64,000 nt of DNA. It comes from Bifidobacterium adolescentis ATCC 15703 (GTDB lineage: Bacteria; Actinomycetota; Actinomycetes; Actinomycetales; Bifidobacteriaceae). The notes under the pieces are model-generated. The model was given only the letters and a program-made list of their open reading frames with translations, was not told where the DNA came from and did no database searches. Where the stretch lies: NCBI RefSeq assembly GCF_000010425.1, contig NC_008618.1:1171946-1235945 (forward strand), in the 5' to 3' direction. Positions 36,341-44,140 of the stretch are shown in pieces; the stretch's first letter is position 1, and each line of letters opens with the position of its first letter. Position numbers and translations under genes: made by a program.

Positions 36341-38116
36341 ATGAGCAACGAAGCCAACGAGCGGCACATCGCTGACGATCCATCACTCTGGTGGAAGCAG
36401 GCGGTCGTCTATCAGGTCTACCCGCGTTCGTTCAAAGACACAACCGGGTCGGGCCTCGGAGACATCGCAGGAGTCGCACAACAAATCCCATATCTAAAAA
36501 GACTCGGCGTGGACGCCATCTGGCTCAGCCCGTTCTATCCGTCTCAACTGGCAGACGGCGGATACGATGTGGACGACTACCGCAACGTCGACCCGAAACT
36601 CGGCACCATGGACGACTTCGACCATCTCACCAAAACCGCACATGCGGCAGGCATCAAAATAGTCGTCGACATCGTACCGAACCACTCGTCCAACCAGCAT
36701 AAATGGTTCAAGGCCGCGCTTGCCGCAGGCCCCGGCTCACCGGAGCGAGACCGTTATATTTTCCGTGACGGCAAAGGACCGAACGGCGACGAGCCACCCA
36801 CCAACTGGATTGCCAGCTTCGGTGGATCCGCTTGGACTCGAGTGCCCGACGGACAATGGTATCTGCACATGTTTACCGTCGAACAGCCCGATTGGAATTG
36901 GAAGAATCCGGACGTGCGCGCCGATTTCATCAAGACCTTGCACTTCTGGCTCGACCATGGAGCGGACGGCTTCCGCGTGGATGTGGCGCACGGCCTGGCT
37001 AAGGATCTCGACCGTGACGATCTCGATGATTTCAAAATCATCGGAGGCGAGATGCATTGCGCCGACGGCACGCATCCGCTGTATGACAGGAACGAAGTGC
37101 ACGACATCTATCGCGAATGGCGCAAGGTGTTCAACGAGTATGATCCGCCGGCATTCGCCGTCGCCGAAGCCTGGGTACCTCCGGAGCATCAATACCGGTA
37201 TGCCTCGCCCGAAGAACTCGGCCAAGTGTTCAACTTCGAATTCGCCAAGAAAGACTGGATTCGCAACGACATGCACCTCGCCATCGAAGAAGGCATCGCC
37301 GCTGCGGAACGCTCCGGCTCCACCTCCACATGGGTAATGAGCAACCACGACATCCCCCGCCACGTCAGCCGCTATGGGCTGCCGCAGGTGCCGGCTGCAG
37401 CCCACCACCAACTTGCCAAGGATTGGCTGCTGCGCAACGGTACCTCTTACCATGAGGATCGCGAGCTCGGCACGAAGCGTGCGCGTGCGGCCATCCTGAT
37501 GGAGCTCGCGCTACCAGGTTCCGCTTATATCTACCAGGGTGAGGAGCTCGGCCTGCCAGAGGTCGCCGACATCCCGTGGGACGAGTTGGAGGATCCGACC
37601 GCGTTCAACCGCGTCCGAGACCAGATCGAAAAGGGCCGCGACGGCTGCCGCGTCCCGCTGCCTTGGAAGGCCGGGACGCCGACCTTCGGCTTCTCCCCCG
37701 CCACCAAGCATGAAGGCGCCGGCGTGGACGCGAGCCAGGCGGGCGATCCGTGCGAGAAGCCGCATCTTCCGCAACCGCAATGGTTCGCCGACTACGCCGT
37801 AGACAGGGAGGACACGGACTCCGGCTCCATGCTCAACCTATACCGCAAGGCGCTCGGACTGCGTCACGAATGGATGACGGCCGACACGACCCTGACCTGG
37901 CTCGACTGCGACCGGTCCTCCGGCAAGCCGGACGGCGCCGAGGGGCACACCGGCGGCACCATCGCCTTCCGTAGGGCCAACGGCTGGGCCAGCGTCACCA
38001 ACTTCGGTGCGGAACCGGCCGAACTGCCGGCAGGCGATATCCTGCTCGTCTCCGGACCCCTCACCGACGACGGCCGTCTGCCGCAGGACACCACCGCGTG
38101 GATCGCGCTCGGCTGA
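36341..38116 (+). CDS. GH13 alpha-glucosidase (oligo-1,6-glucosidase-like)
   Basis: 591-residue intracellular glycoside hydrolase family 13 enzyme. Conserved regions in order are DIVPNHSSNQHKWF, GFRVDVAHGLAKD (nucleophile Asp), AVAEAWVPPEHQY (acid/base Glu) and MSNHDIPRHVSRYG (transition-state Asp). The N-terminus is WWKQAVVYQVYPRSFKD. The family hydrolyses terminal alpha-1,4 or alpha-1,6 glucosyl bonds of oligosaccharides; bifidobacteria carry several such enzymes for maltose, isomaltose or panose. No signal peptide. The start at 36341 (MSNEANE) lies about 9 nt after GAAGGAAG. Expression is predicted to be controlled by the divergent LacI regulator. The solute-binding lipoprotein gene follows 53 nt later. 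Confidence 0.92.
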   Translation: MSNEANERHIADDPSLWWKQAVVYQVYPRSFKDTTGSGLGDIAGVAQQIPYLKRLGVDAIWLSPFYPSQLADGGYDVDDYRNVDPKLGTMDDFDHLTKTAHAAGIKIVVDIVPNHSSNQHKWFKAALAAGPGSPERDRYIFRDGKGPNGDEPPTNWIASFGGSAWTRVPDGQWYLHMFTVEQPDWNWKNPDVRADFIKTLHFWLDHGADGFRVDVAHGLAKDLDRDDLDDFKIIGGEMHCADGTHPLYDRNEVHDIYREWRKVFNEYDPPAFAVAEAWVPPEHQYRYASPEELGQVFNFEFAKKDWIRNDMHLAIEEGIAAAERSGSTSTWVMSNHDIPRHVSRYGLPQVPAAAHHQLAKDWLLRNGTSYHEDRELGTKRARAAILMELALPGSAYIYQGEELGLPEVADIPWDELEDPTAFNRVRDQIEKGRDGCRVPLPWKAGTPTFGFSPATKHEGAGVDASQAGDPCEKPHLPQPQWFADYAVDREDTDSGSMLNLYRKALGLRHEWMTADTTLTWLDCDRSSGKPDGAEGHTGGTIAFRRANGWASVTNFGAEPAELPAGDILLVSGPLTDDGRLPQDTTAWIALG

Positions 38117-38169
38117 CCGGACCCCATCAACCGCAATTCGCATTCAACAACCAAACAAAGGAGCACATC

Positions 38170-39537
38170 ATGAACCGCAACATCACACGAATCGTCGCCA
38201 TCGCGGCGACACTCGCCATGGGAACATCGCTGGCGGCCTGCGGCGGCAGCAGCGCCGATTCCAGCAAGGGCCACGTGTATTTCATGAACAACAAGGCCGA
38301 GGTCGTGGACCAGTACAAGGAACTGGCCAGCATGTACACCAAGAAGACCGGCGTGCAGGTGGACATCCAGACCGGAGCCGCCGGCACATACGATGCCACC
38401 ATGAAATCCGAATTGGCCAAGGACAACGCACCAACCATGTTCAACGTCGCCGGCTTCGACCAGTTCGCCAAGTACCAGAAGTACGTCGAACCGCTGCAGG
38501 ACACCGACGTGTTCAAACTGCTCAACGATACCGGCAAGGCTTACTCGTACACCATCGACGGCAATTCGTACACCCTGCCGTACGCCGCCGAATGGTACGG
38601 CATCATCTACAACAAGAAGATCATCAAGGATTATTGCGCCAAGAGCTACGCGGTGATCAAGTCCGCCGATGACATCAAGGACTACAAGACCTTGAAGCAG
38701 GTGGCGGAATCCATCGAGCAGCACAAGGACGACCTCGGCGTCGACGGCGCGTTCGCCACCCCGGGCTTGGATGCCTCCGACACGTACCGATTCGCTGCGC
38801 ATATGACGCGTCTGCCGCTCTACTACGAGTATCGGGACGCGAACACCACGTTCTCGAAGACCATCAAGGGCACGTATCTCAAGAACTACAAGGACATGTT
38901 CGACCTGCAGCTCAAGACCAGCCCAACCGAGGCAAGCATGGTGAGCTCCAAGACCTACGATGACGTGACCTCCGAATTCGCGCTCGGCCAGGTGGCGTTC
39001 TACCCGAACGGCGTGTGGGCGTATTCGCAGATCAAGGGCAATGACGTGGCCGATGAGGACCTGGGCATGCTCCCCTACTACATGGGCATCAAGGGCGAGG
39101 AGGATTGCGGCCCCGTAGGAGTGTATGACGCGAGCTGGGCGGTGAACAAGAACGCCTCCGAAAAGGACAAGAAGGCCACGCTCGACTTCATCAAGTGGAT
39201 GATCACCGACAACGAAGCCAAGAAGATCCTGTCCAAGGACATGGGATTCTCCGTACCGTTCACCACGTTCACCGATGACTACCAGCCGGACAATCCTCTG
39301 ACCGAGGCCGCCCGAGCCTACAGCAATGACGGCAAGACCGAAGTGCGCAGCTTCACCATTCCGGATCAGCAGTGGCAGGACGACATCGCCTCCGCGCTGG
39401 TCGAATACGCACAGGGCACCGGCAAGTGGGACAAGGTGCAGAGCGCGTTCGTGGACGGCTGGTCCACCGAGTGGAACAACAACGAGGAATCGCTGGGTTC
39501 CGTGCCGGAAGCGCAGAAGTTCGACGCAAAGAGCTGA
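38170..39537 (+). CDS. Sugar ABC transporter solute-binding lipoprotein
   Basis: 455-residue extracellular binding protein of the MalE-like (family 1) type. The signal peptide ends in a lipobox, TSLAACGGS, predicting lipid anchoring at Cys near residue 25. Typical cluster-1 features include PTMFNVAGFDQFAKYQKY, LPYAAEWYGIIYNKKII and GVYDASWAVNKNASEKDK. AAAGGAG precedes the ATG. It follows the alpha-glucosidase gene and shares its regulation, so an alpha-glucoside is the likely ligand. No MalF/MalG-type permease or ATPase is encoded nearby, so it must use permeases from another locus. Confidence 0.9.
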   Translation: MNRNITRIVAIAATLAMGTSLAACGGSSADSSKGHVYFMNNKAEVVDQYKELASMYTKKTGVQVDIQTGAAGTYDATMKSELAKDNAPTMFNVAGFDQFAKYQKYVEPLQDTDVFKLLNDTGKAYSYTIDGNSYTLPYAAEWYGIIYNKKIIKDYCAKSYAVIKSADDIKDYKTLKQVAESIEQHKDDLGVDGAFATPGLDASDTYRFAAHMTRLPLYYEYRDANTTFSKTIKGTYLKNYKDMFDLQLKTSPTEASMVSSKTYDDVTSEFALGQVAFYPNGVWAYSQIKGNDVADEDLGMLPYYMGIKGEEDCGPVGVYDASWAVNKNASEKDKKATLDFIKWMITDNEAKKILSKDMGFSVPFTTFTDDYQPDNPLTEAARAYSNDGKTEVRSFTIPDQQWQDDIASALVEYAQGTGKWDKVQSAFVDGWSTEWNNNEESLGSVPEAQKFDAKS

Positions 39538-39553
39538 CGCCATCCGACTCGTG

Positions 39554-39612
39554 GAAAAACGGCTGGACGCCGGTAGATAACACCCCAATCTACCGCCGTC
39601 CAGCCGTTTTTT
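39554..39612 (+). terminator. Terminator of the alpha-glucosidase/solute-binding operon
   Basis: A long stem (GAAAAACGGCTGGAC...GTCCAGCCGTTTTTTC, about 25 bp with one mismatch region) and a T6 run lie 17 nt after the stop. Confidence 0.9.
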
Positions 39613-39655
39613 CCATGCGACGGTCGTCCGATCCGCTGCCGTACACTTGGTCGTT

Positions 39656-40120
39656 ATGAAAGTTTCCCTGCAACGCGTGTCCGAGGCGAGCGCCATCGTA
39701 TTGAACGAGTTGGGCACACCGGATCCGACATTCGACATGGCGCAGATCGGGCCCGGATTGGTGCTGACCATTGAAGTGGAGCCCGATGATGATGAGGGAA
39801 CGCTTGCACGGATGGCGCATCGTGTGCTCACGCTACGCTGTTTCGATTGTCCGCAGGGCAGACTGTCGCTGTCTGTTCAGGAGATGCGCGGCGAGATTCT
39901 GTCGATTCCACAGCCGCTCACCATACTGCGGCGTCCCGCGGTCGGCAGGCCGCAGCTAGTATCTCATGATGCCGATGATGAGCATGCGAATCTGATATGG
40001 ATCCGGTTCAATGAAGCGCTGCGGTCGGGCGATGTTCCCGTGCGCGAAGGTCGGTTCGGCGCCCGCATGCGCGTCGGTTCCGTGGCGGACGGTCCCTTCC
40101 AATTCACGTTGCAGGAATGA
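39656..40120 (+). CDS. Dtd-fold paralogue lacking the catalytic motifs
   Basis: 154-residue protein that aligns along its length with Dtd. MKVSLQRVSEASAIV opens it, ILSIPQPLTILRRP replaces the SQFTLYAD motif, and GRFGARMRVGSVADGPFQFT replaces the Gly-cisPro motif. The Ser of SQ is Pro. The Asn and Thr of NxGPxT are Ala and Gln, while Gly-Pro stays. Deacylase activity as in Dtd therefore seems unlikely; a binding or altered-substrate role is open. The ATG at 39656 follows TACACT by eight bases, without a Shine-Dalgarno sequence. It stands between the sugar locus terminator and the toxin-antitoxin island. The true dtd at 33715-34194 keeps all motifs. Confidence 0.78.
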   Translation: MKVSLQRVSEASAIVLNELGTPDPTFDMAQIGPGLVLTIEVEPDDDEGTLARMAHRVLTLRCFDCPQGRLSLSVQEMRGEILSIPQPLTILRRPAVGRPQLVSHDADDEHANLIWIRFNEALRSGDVPVREGRFGARMRVGSVADGPFQFTLQE

Positions 40121-40200
40121 CCGCAACGCTTGCCAGCATGGATTCCAAAACGTTGATCACCCTTTCCCGAAGTATAAATGCGATATTACGAACGTAGAAG

Positions 40201-40217
40201 ATTCCGCTATACGGAAT
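40201..40217. repeat. Palindrome upstream of the DinJ-YafQ operon
   Basis: ATTCCG-CTATA-CGGAAT is a perfect 6-bp inverted repeat. A near copy of its right part (CTCCCGTATGG) follows. It may be an operator or a terminator remnant for the preceding gene. Confidence 0.4.
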
Positions 40218-40268
40218 GTGCTCCCGTATGGCATGATCTAGTGTATAGATAACAGCATGACATTCGCA

Positions 40269-40284
40269 CTACAATTGCTTGTAG
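40269..40284. promoter_or_regulatory. Likely DinJ-type operator
   Basis: The perfect palindrome CTACAA-TTGC-TTGTAG ends 29 nt before the antitoxin ATG. RHH antitoxins bind such sites to autoregulate. Confidence 0.55.
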
Positions 40285-40313
40285 CTGTTACCTGCATATG
40301 ATTAGGAGCAACC

Positions 40314-40574
40314 ATGAGCGACACTGCGACGATTAGTTTCCGCACGGACCCAGCGATCAAGCGAGAGGCAAAGGAACTGTATGCCGATATGGGCATGGAT
40401 CTGTCAACGGCAATCAACATCTTTCTGCGCCAATCAATCCGCGAAAACGGCATGCCTTTCAAGATCACCAGGGACAATCCGTCCAGCATTGAGGCACGCC
40501 GCCAAGCGGAAACCCATGACGGAGAATCCTTCACCAGCACGGATGCGTTGATGAAGGATCTGCTGGATGCTTAA
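40314..40574 (+). CDS. dinJ: RelB/DinJ-family antitoxin
   Basis: 86-residue ribbon-helix-helix antitoxin. The N-terminal strand TATISFRTDPAIKREAKELYADMGMDLSTAINIFL is the DinJ/RelB DNA-binding domain. The C-terminal half (SIEARRQAETHDG ... TDALMKDLLDA) would wrap and neutralise the toxin. AGGAG lies seven bases ahead of the ATG. It overlaps the toxin gene by 8 nt, so translation is coupled. The palindrome upstream is a probable autoregulatory site. Confidence 0.88.
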   Translation: MSDTATISFRTDPAIKREAKELYADMGMDLSTAINIFLRQSIRENGMPFKITRDNPSSIEARRQAETHDGESFTSTDALMKDLLDA

Positions 40575-40848
40575 ATCGGTCTTTCGTACAACACAGTTCA
40601 AGAAGGATTTCAAGGTTCTGCTCAAAAAACACTATAGTCCCGATAAGCTTAAACAAGCCATTGACGCACTCATGGCTCAGAACAAGCAACTACTCAGCAC
40701 AAAATACCGCGACCATCCGCTGACTGGAAATTGGAAAGGATATCGCGAAATCCATATCGAGGGTGACTGGCTTGTGATTTATCGCGTGGAAAAGCAGGAA
40801 CTGCAACTCGTGCTCACACGGACCGGGTCGCATGATGATCTGTTCTAG
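40567..40848 (+). CDS. yafQ: YafQ-family mRNA interferase toxin
   Basis: 93-residue RelE-superfamily toxin of the YafQ branch, which cleaves mRNA on the ribosome. FRTTQFKKDFKVLLKKHYSP opens the domain. YRDHPLTGNWKGYREIHIEGDWLVIYRVEKQEL carries the H, D and H residues typical of YafQ, and the end LVLTRTGSHDDLF has the catalytic His followed by Phe. It starts inside the antitoxin gene. Confidence 0.9.
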   Translation: MLKSVFRTTQFKKDFKVLLKKHYSPDKLKQAIDALMAQNKQLLSTKYRDHPLTGNWKGYREIHIEGDWLVIYRVEKQELQLVLTRTGSHDDLF

Positions 40849-40866
40849 CGATTACCCGATTACCGA

Positions 40867-41064
40867 CTACTTGAACAGGTCGAACAGGCTGAACGTGGTC
40901 TTCTTGTAGATTGTGTTGTACAGCTTGCGCTTGGGATGCAACCACCCCATGCCCTTCTTGCCATAGCCGGGAATCAACGCTTTCTTGACCGCGCGGGTGA
41001 CACGGCCTTTCGTACGCGCGGACAGGCTCTTCTTCCAGCTGGGTTTTCTCATTCCGTATTTCAT
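40867..41064 (-). CDS. Small very basic protein of unknown function
   Basis: 65 residues, predicted strongly positive: MKYGMRKPSWKKSLSARTKGRVTRAVKKALIPGYGKKGMG continues into WLHPKRKLYNTIYKKTTFSLFDLFK, written here only to show composition in two short runs. The alternating Lys/Arg and Gly suggest nucleic-acid binding. Similar short proteins are, from memory, common in Gram-positive mobile regions, but no function is known. The ATG at 41064 has AGAGG ten bases upstream, which supports real translation. The gene is convergent with yafQ and downstream of the helicase-like gene, 103 nt after its stop. Confidence 0.65.
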   Translation of the reverse strand: MKYGMRKPSWKKSLSARTKGRVTRAVKKALIPGYGKKGMGWLHPKRKLYNTIYKKTTFSLFDLFK

Positions 41065-41167
41065 GGCGGCCTCTTTTCGGACGGTTATGTATCGCTCAAC
41101 ATTGCATACGCATCGGCTGGATAAACTCAAAGATGAACATAGACGAACATCAAGTACAGTCAAGCAA

Positions 41168-43306
41168 TTACTTACTGGCAGCTTCTTTGAGAGCGGCCTG
41201 CAGTTCAGGATCAACGGCGAATAAATACAATCCATGCACACCGCGTTTGAGCAGAACATTCAGTTCATTACGCAGATTGGATTGCGCGTAGCTGATTGAG
41301 CCGTTCCTCTTACTCACTGCACGTTTATTACAACTTGCCTTTTCGTTAAAAACGATTTTCCCTTCGCGATAGGTAACCGACGGTCCAATGATGACACCTA
41401 CATAATTAAGATCAAACCCTTGAATAGAGAACGTTGATCCTACTTCATTAAGCGTATGCGGACTTTCCGCCCAGACAGCATCTAGGGAAAGACCCTTATC
41501 CCCTACCTTGATTTCGTAATTCCATGGATGACAGAAATAATCAGCTCTTCCATCAGGATTAAACGCATCGTATCCTCTCTGCATTCCCGGAGCCGCTCCC
41601 ATGCGCCATACTCCCTGTGCATCGCGATGCATCTCAACATTCCAAAGACCATCGGGACTGGAATCGTTGATTTTGCCGCCCTTATACTCCCAATCATACG
41701 TAGCAACCACACGAGAAAGCCCGCATCCGTCAACGCCTGAAGCCTTTAGATATGCCTTCTCCTTTATGGCTTTAAACAGTCCAACCGGCGAATCGAATAC
41801 TCTGATTTCAAATGGCTCGCGGACATATTCGCCTGTTTTTCTATCCTTCTCCCCAATGTCTTGAGGAATACGACCTATTCTCTTACCATCAGCGAAATCA
41901 TCAATCCATCGAATCGTCGCATCATCCGCAGCAATGCGAAATTGCCTATGCAAGCATATGCGACTTAGCAAATAGTGATCACCCCACATATTCAATGGCA
42001 CAAATCGCTCCAACTGCCCGCTATAGCCAGCAGCAGTTTTTTGCACGTCGCTTTCTGCTTGCTGCGGAAAGAGCATGTCCTGATCCTCTTCGCTCCAACG
42101 CTGCGAAGTTTGCAAAATCTGATTCGGGTCGAATACCGCAATAACCACTTTCGCACGACGCAATAAATCGTGCAGCATGTTCTTGCCCGAGTATCCTTGG
42201 TCACCCTGCGTCAACAGCAGATGAGCTTCATCAACAAGCACTACATCGGCTTTGCCTCGGGGCTTGTCCGCAATAGCTCGATTACTTGTTGTTTTCTCAC
42301 TAAATCGATTGATGAATTGACTCGGTTTAAGAGCCACCTCGCCAAAATGTTTCTGCAAACCTAATTTGCTTGCAATTTGGTTATAGACGTGCATTTGCTG
42401 GTTATGGTTGACAAGGATATATGCTTTTCTGCGATCTTCCTTACTGATTTTTAGTGATGAATCGGTTTCCAGAATATCTTCATCATCTTCGTCATTGATG
42501 CGCCCATTGATATCCATTTCTGTTGCTATGCGATAAAACAGGTGACTTAGCAAAACCGTCTTTCCAGTACCCGCAACGCCTTGCACGAAAATCAGTCTCG
42601 ATAAACCGGAATCGGCTGAATCACCAGAGCCGGCAAGAGCTTCAGAAAGCGCGTCCATAATCGATTCCTCCGCAGCTATCTGATCATCACTCAATTGGTG
42701 AAAAGGCGATGCTTTAAAAAGTGCAGAATCGCGAATAATCTCCTCAGCCGGAAATAGTTCCGGATCCTGTCGGTTCAGTTCCATCCAGATGTCCGAGAAA
42801 ATCTGGTTGAATTCATCCTGCGTATAGTAGTCGCCTTGCGCATTGGTGCGACGATTGTTCAAATTCTTGACTGCATCAGAGCCAAGAAGATAATGCATCA
42901 GCCGGTTCTCCACGTCCAAAGTCAGAGATTTGTTGAAATGCGGATTGCCAATGACATACTGCCACACAGAACTAGCGTCGCTCTGCAAATTTTCTTGAAA
43001 TTCCTTCCAATCAACTCTCGTTTTGGGATCTTCCCTCAGATGCTGCATTGTTCGACTACGAATATTATTCGTCTCTCCCACATACACCGTATATTCGGGA
43101 CGTAAAGTATGCTGATTCCTCTTCTTTGAATGAACCACATACACCGTTGGATAATCGAAAATATAGTGCAAAGTCTCACGCTCAACAGCAGATAATGTCT
43201 CGTATCCCAATTGCTCGACAAAGGCTTTCTCTATTTCTGCTTTGTCATCAATGCTCTGATACGGCAAATCTATAATGATTGGCTTTGGAAGCGCGCTCTT
43301 CGTCAT
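41168..43306 (-). CDS. GIY-YIG nuclease fused to a DUF2075 P-loop NTPase
   Basis: 712-residue fusion. The N-terminus (about 50-95) has a GIY-YIG-like nuclease core (TVYVVHS ... YTVYVGETNNIRSR, then QHL). The C-terminal ~500 residues are a DUF2075/SF1-like NTPase. Walker A is QGVAGTGKTVLL at about 245, Walker B is VVLVDEAHLLL at about 357, and the late segments STFSIQGFDLNYVGVIIG and RNELNVLLKRGVHGLYLFA are typical of the family. Such fusions recur in accessory regions and are suspected of acting on foreign nucleic acid; no mechanism is established to my knowledge. The start at 43306 (MTKSALP) lies five bases after CATAAT on the minus strand. It is divergent from a MazG-like gene only 59 nt away. 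Confidence 0.83.
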   Translation of the reverse strand: MTKSALPKPIIIDLPYQSIDDKAEIEKAFVEQLGYETLSAVERETLHYIFDYPTVYVVHSKKRNQHTLRPEYTVYVGETNNIRSRTMQHLREDPKTRVDWKEFQENLQSDASSVWQYVIGNPHFNKSLTLDVENRLMHYLLGSDAVKNLNNRRTNAQGDYYTQDEFNQIFSDIWMELNRQDPELFPAEEIIRDSALFKASPFHQLSDDQIAAEESIMDALSEALAGSGDSADSGLSRLIFVQGVAGTGKTVLLSHLFYRIATEMDINGRINDEDDEDILETDSSLKISKEDRRKAYILVNHNQQMHVYNQIASKLGLQKHFGEVALKPSQFINRFSEKTTSNRAIADKPRGKADVVLVDEAHLLLTQGDQGYSGKNMLHDLLRRAKVVIAVFDPNQILQTSQRWSEEDQDMLFPQQAESDVQKTAAGYSGQLERFVPLNMWGDHYLLSRICLHRQFRIAADDATIRWIDDFADGKRIGRIPQDIGEKDRKTGEYVREPFEIRVFDSPVGLFKAIKEKAYLKASGVDGCGLSRVVATYDWEYKGGKINDSSPDGLWNVEMHRDAQGVWRMGAAPGMQRGYDAFNPDGRADYFCHPWNYEIKVGDKGLSLDAVWAESPHTLNEVGSTFSIQGFDLNYVGVIIGPSVTYREGKIVFNEKASCNKRAVSKRNGSISYAQSNLRNELNVLLKRGVHGLYLFAVDPELQAALKEAASK

Positions 43307-43365
43307 ATGCTCATTATGCACCCGAGAGAGGCCTTCAGAAAAGATTCGACATACACTTACGTATT

Positions 43366-43689
43366 ATGATTTCCGATTCAAGCATCAACGCGATCCGTAA
43401 ATTCGTAGCAGAGCGGGACTGGTCTCAATTCCACACTCCCGGCAATCTTGCCAAATCTATCAGCATTGAGGCCGCAGAACTTCTGGAATGTTTTCAATGG
43501 AACGACGAGCCACAAGACAGCAATATCGAACATATTCATGAGGAAATAGCAGATGTACTCATGTATTGCATCATGCTATCTGACAAATTTGGATTTGACC
43601 TTGACGAGATAATCCTCGATAAGCTTGCGAAGAATGCTCAGAGATATCCGGTTGAATTTGCCTACGGCAATAGTAATAAAGCCAATTGA
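43366..43689 (+). CDS. MazG-like nucleotide pyrophosphohydrolase
   Basis: 107-residue all-alpha NTP pyrophosphohydrolase of the MazG/RS21-C6 kind. The metal-binding pattern is complete: SIEAAELLECFQW (the EXXE pair) and EEIADVLMYCIMLSD (the EXXD pair). Such enzymes hydrolyse noncanonical or free dNTPs/NTPs to monophosphate and pyrophosphate. The ATG at 43366 sits eight bases after TACACT with no Shine-Dalgarno sequence. It is divergent from, and probably functionally linked to, the GIY-YIG/DUF2075 gene. The upstream codons in frame are rejected as non-coding. Confidence 0.88.
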   Translation: MISDSSINAIRKFVAERDWSQFHTPGNLAKSISIEAAELLECFQWNDEPQDSNIEHIHEEIADVLMYCIMLSDKFGFDLDEIILDKLAKNAQRYPVEFAYGNSNKAN

Positions 43690-43859
43690 CGCTGTATATA
43701 CGTTCGTAGATAACACCTGAATAGTTGCACGCTGCCCAATCTGCATTCACTATGAGCCACGTTTTCTTCGCGAGCGCGACAGGGGTTCCAACAGATAGAA
43801 CCTGCATCTAGGTTAGTAATCCGTCAGAATGCGTTCGCGCACTTTCATGCATTCTCGCG

Positions 43860-44117
43860 TACCAACATCTTGATTACATATTCTGTTCATGTACGGCACG
43901 TTCACTTGCCCAGGGATGTACAGTTCTGTGTATCAGCGCCCACCCAAGGCTACGTTTACGTCCTGAAACGCGGTGGGTCTCTTCTTCTCTGTAACAACGG
44001 TAGAGCATTCCTTGAGACACGCTCGAATCGACCAAGCGAACCAACTATGCTATCGTAACTAATAACAGTAGCCTCCAAGCCTCTTAACAATGCTCAAATC
44101 CGGGGGCTCTTTTTTTT
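43860..44117 (+). ncRNA. Candidate abiF-type structured RNA upstream of the Abi_2 gene
   Basis: The 451-nt gap before the Abi_2 gene has no credible ORF. It contains a hairpin with 8 bp including two G-U pairs at 43915-43934 (GATGTACA-GTTC-TGTGTATC). A longer CCCACC/GGTGGG stem lies at 43939-43977, enclosing ACGTTTACGT. A terminator at 44070-44117 ends just 23 nt before the start codon. A conserved abiF RNA motif upstream of Abi_2 genes has been described, so this arrangement fits. Exact ends and family membership are unproven; the 5' boundary here is nominal. Confidence 0.45.
44070..44117 (+). terminator. Terminator immediately upstream of the Abi_2 gene
   Basis: AGCCTCC pairs with GGGGGCT (one G-U) across a 25-nt loop and is followed by C and eight Ts. 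It ends 23 nt before the ATG at 44141. Abi_2 expression would need read-through or antitermination. Confidence 0.7.
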
Positions 44118-44140
44118 ATCAAGTCGCACAAGGATACGCC

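Noticed and set aside
37864..39831. A 655-codon minus-strand frame over the glucosidase and solute-binding genes
   Set aside because: Composition is that of an antisense shadow and it crosses a strong terminator and two real genes.
41064..41259. An N-terminal extension of the small basic protein to 130 codons
   Set aside because: The extension overlaps the 3' end of the DUF2075 gene, is Cys/Leu/Ser-rich and unlike the conserved part; the inner ATG has AGAGG before it.
43915..43980. A tRNA-like fold in the gap before the Abi_2 gene
   Set aside because: The stems do not give an acceptor, anticodon and T arm with a GGTTCRA consensus; they fit a different structured RNA.
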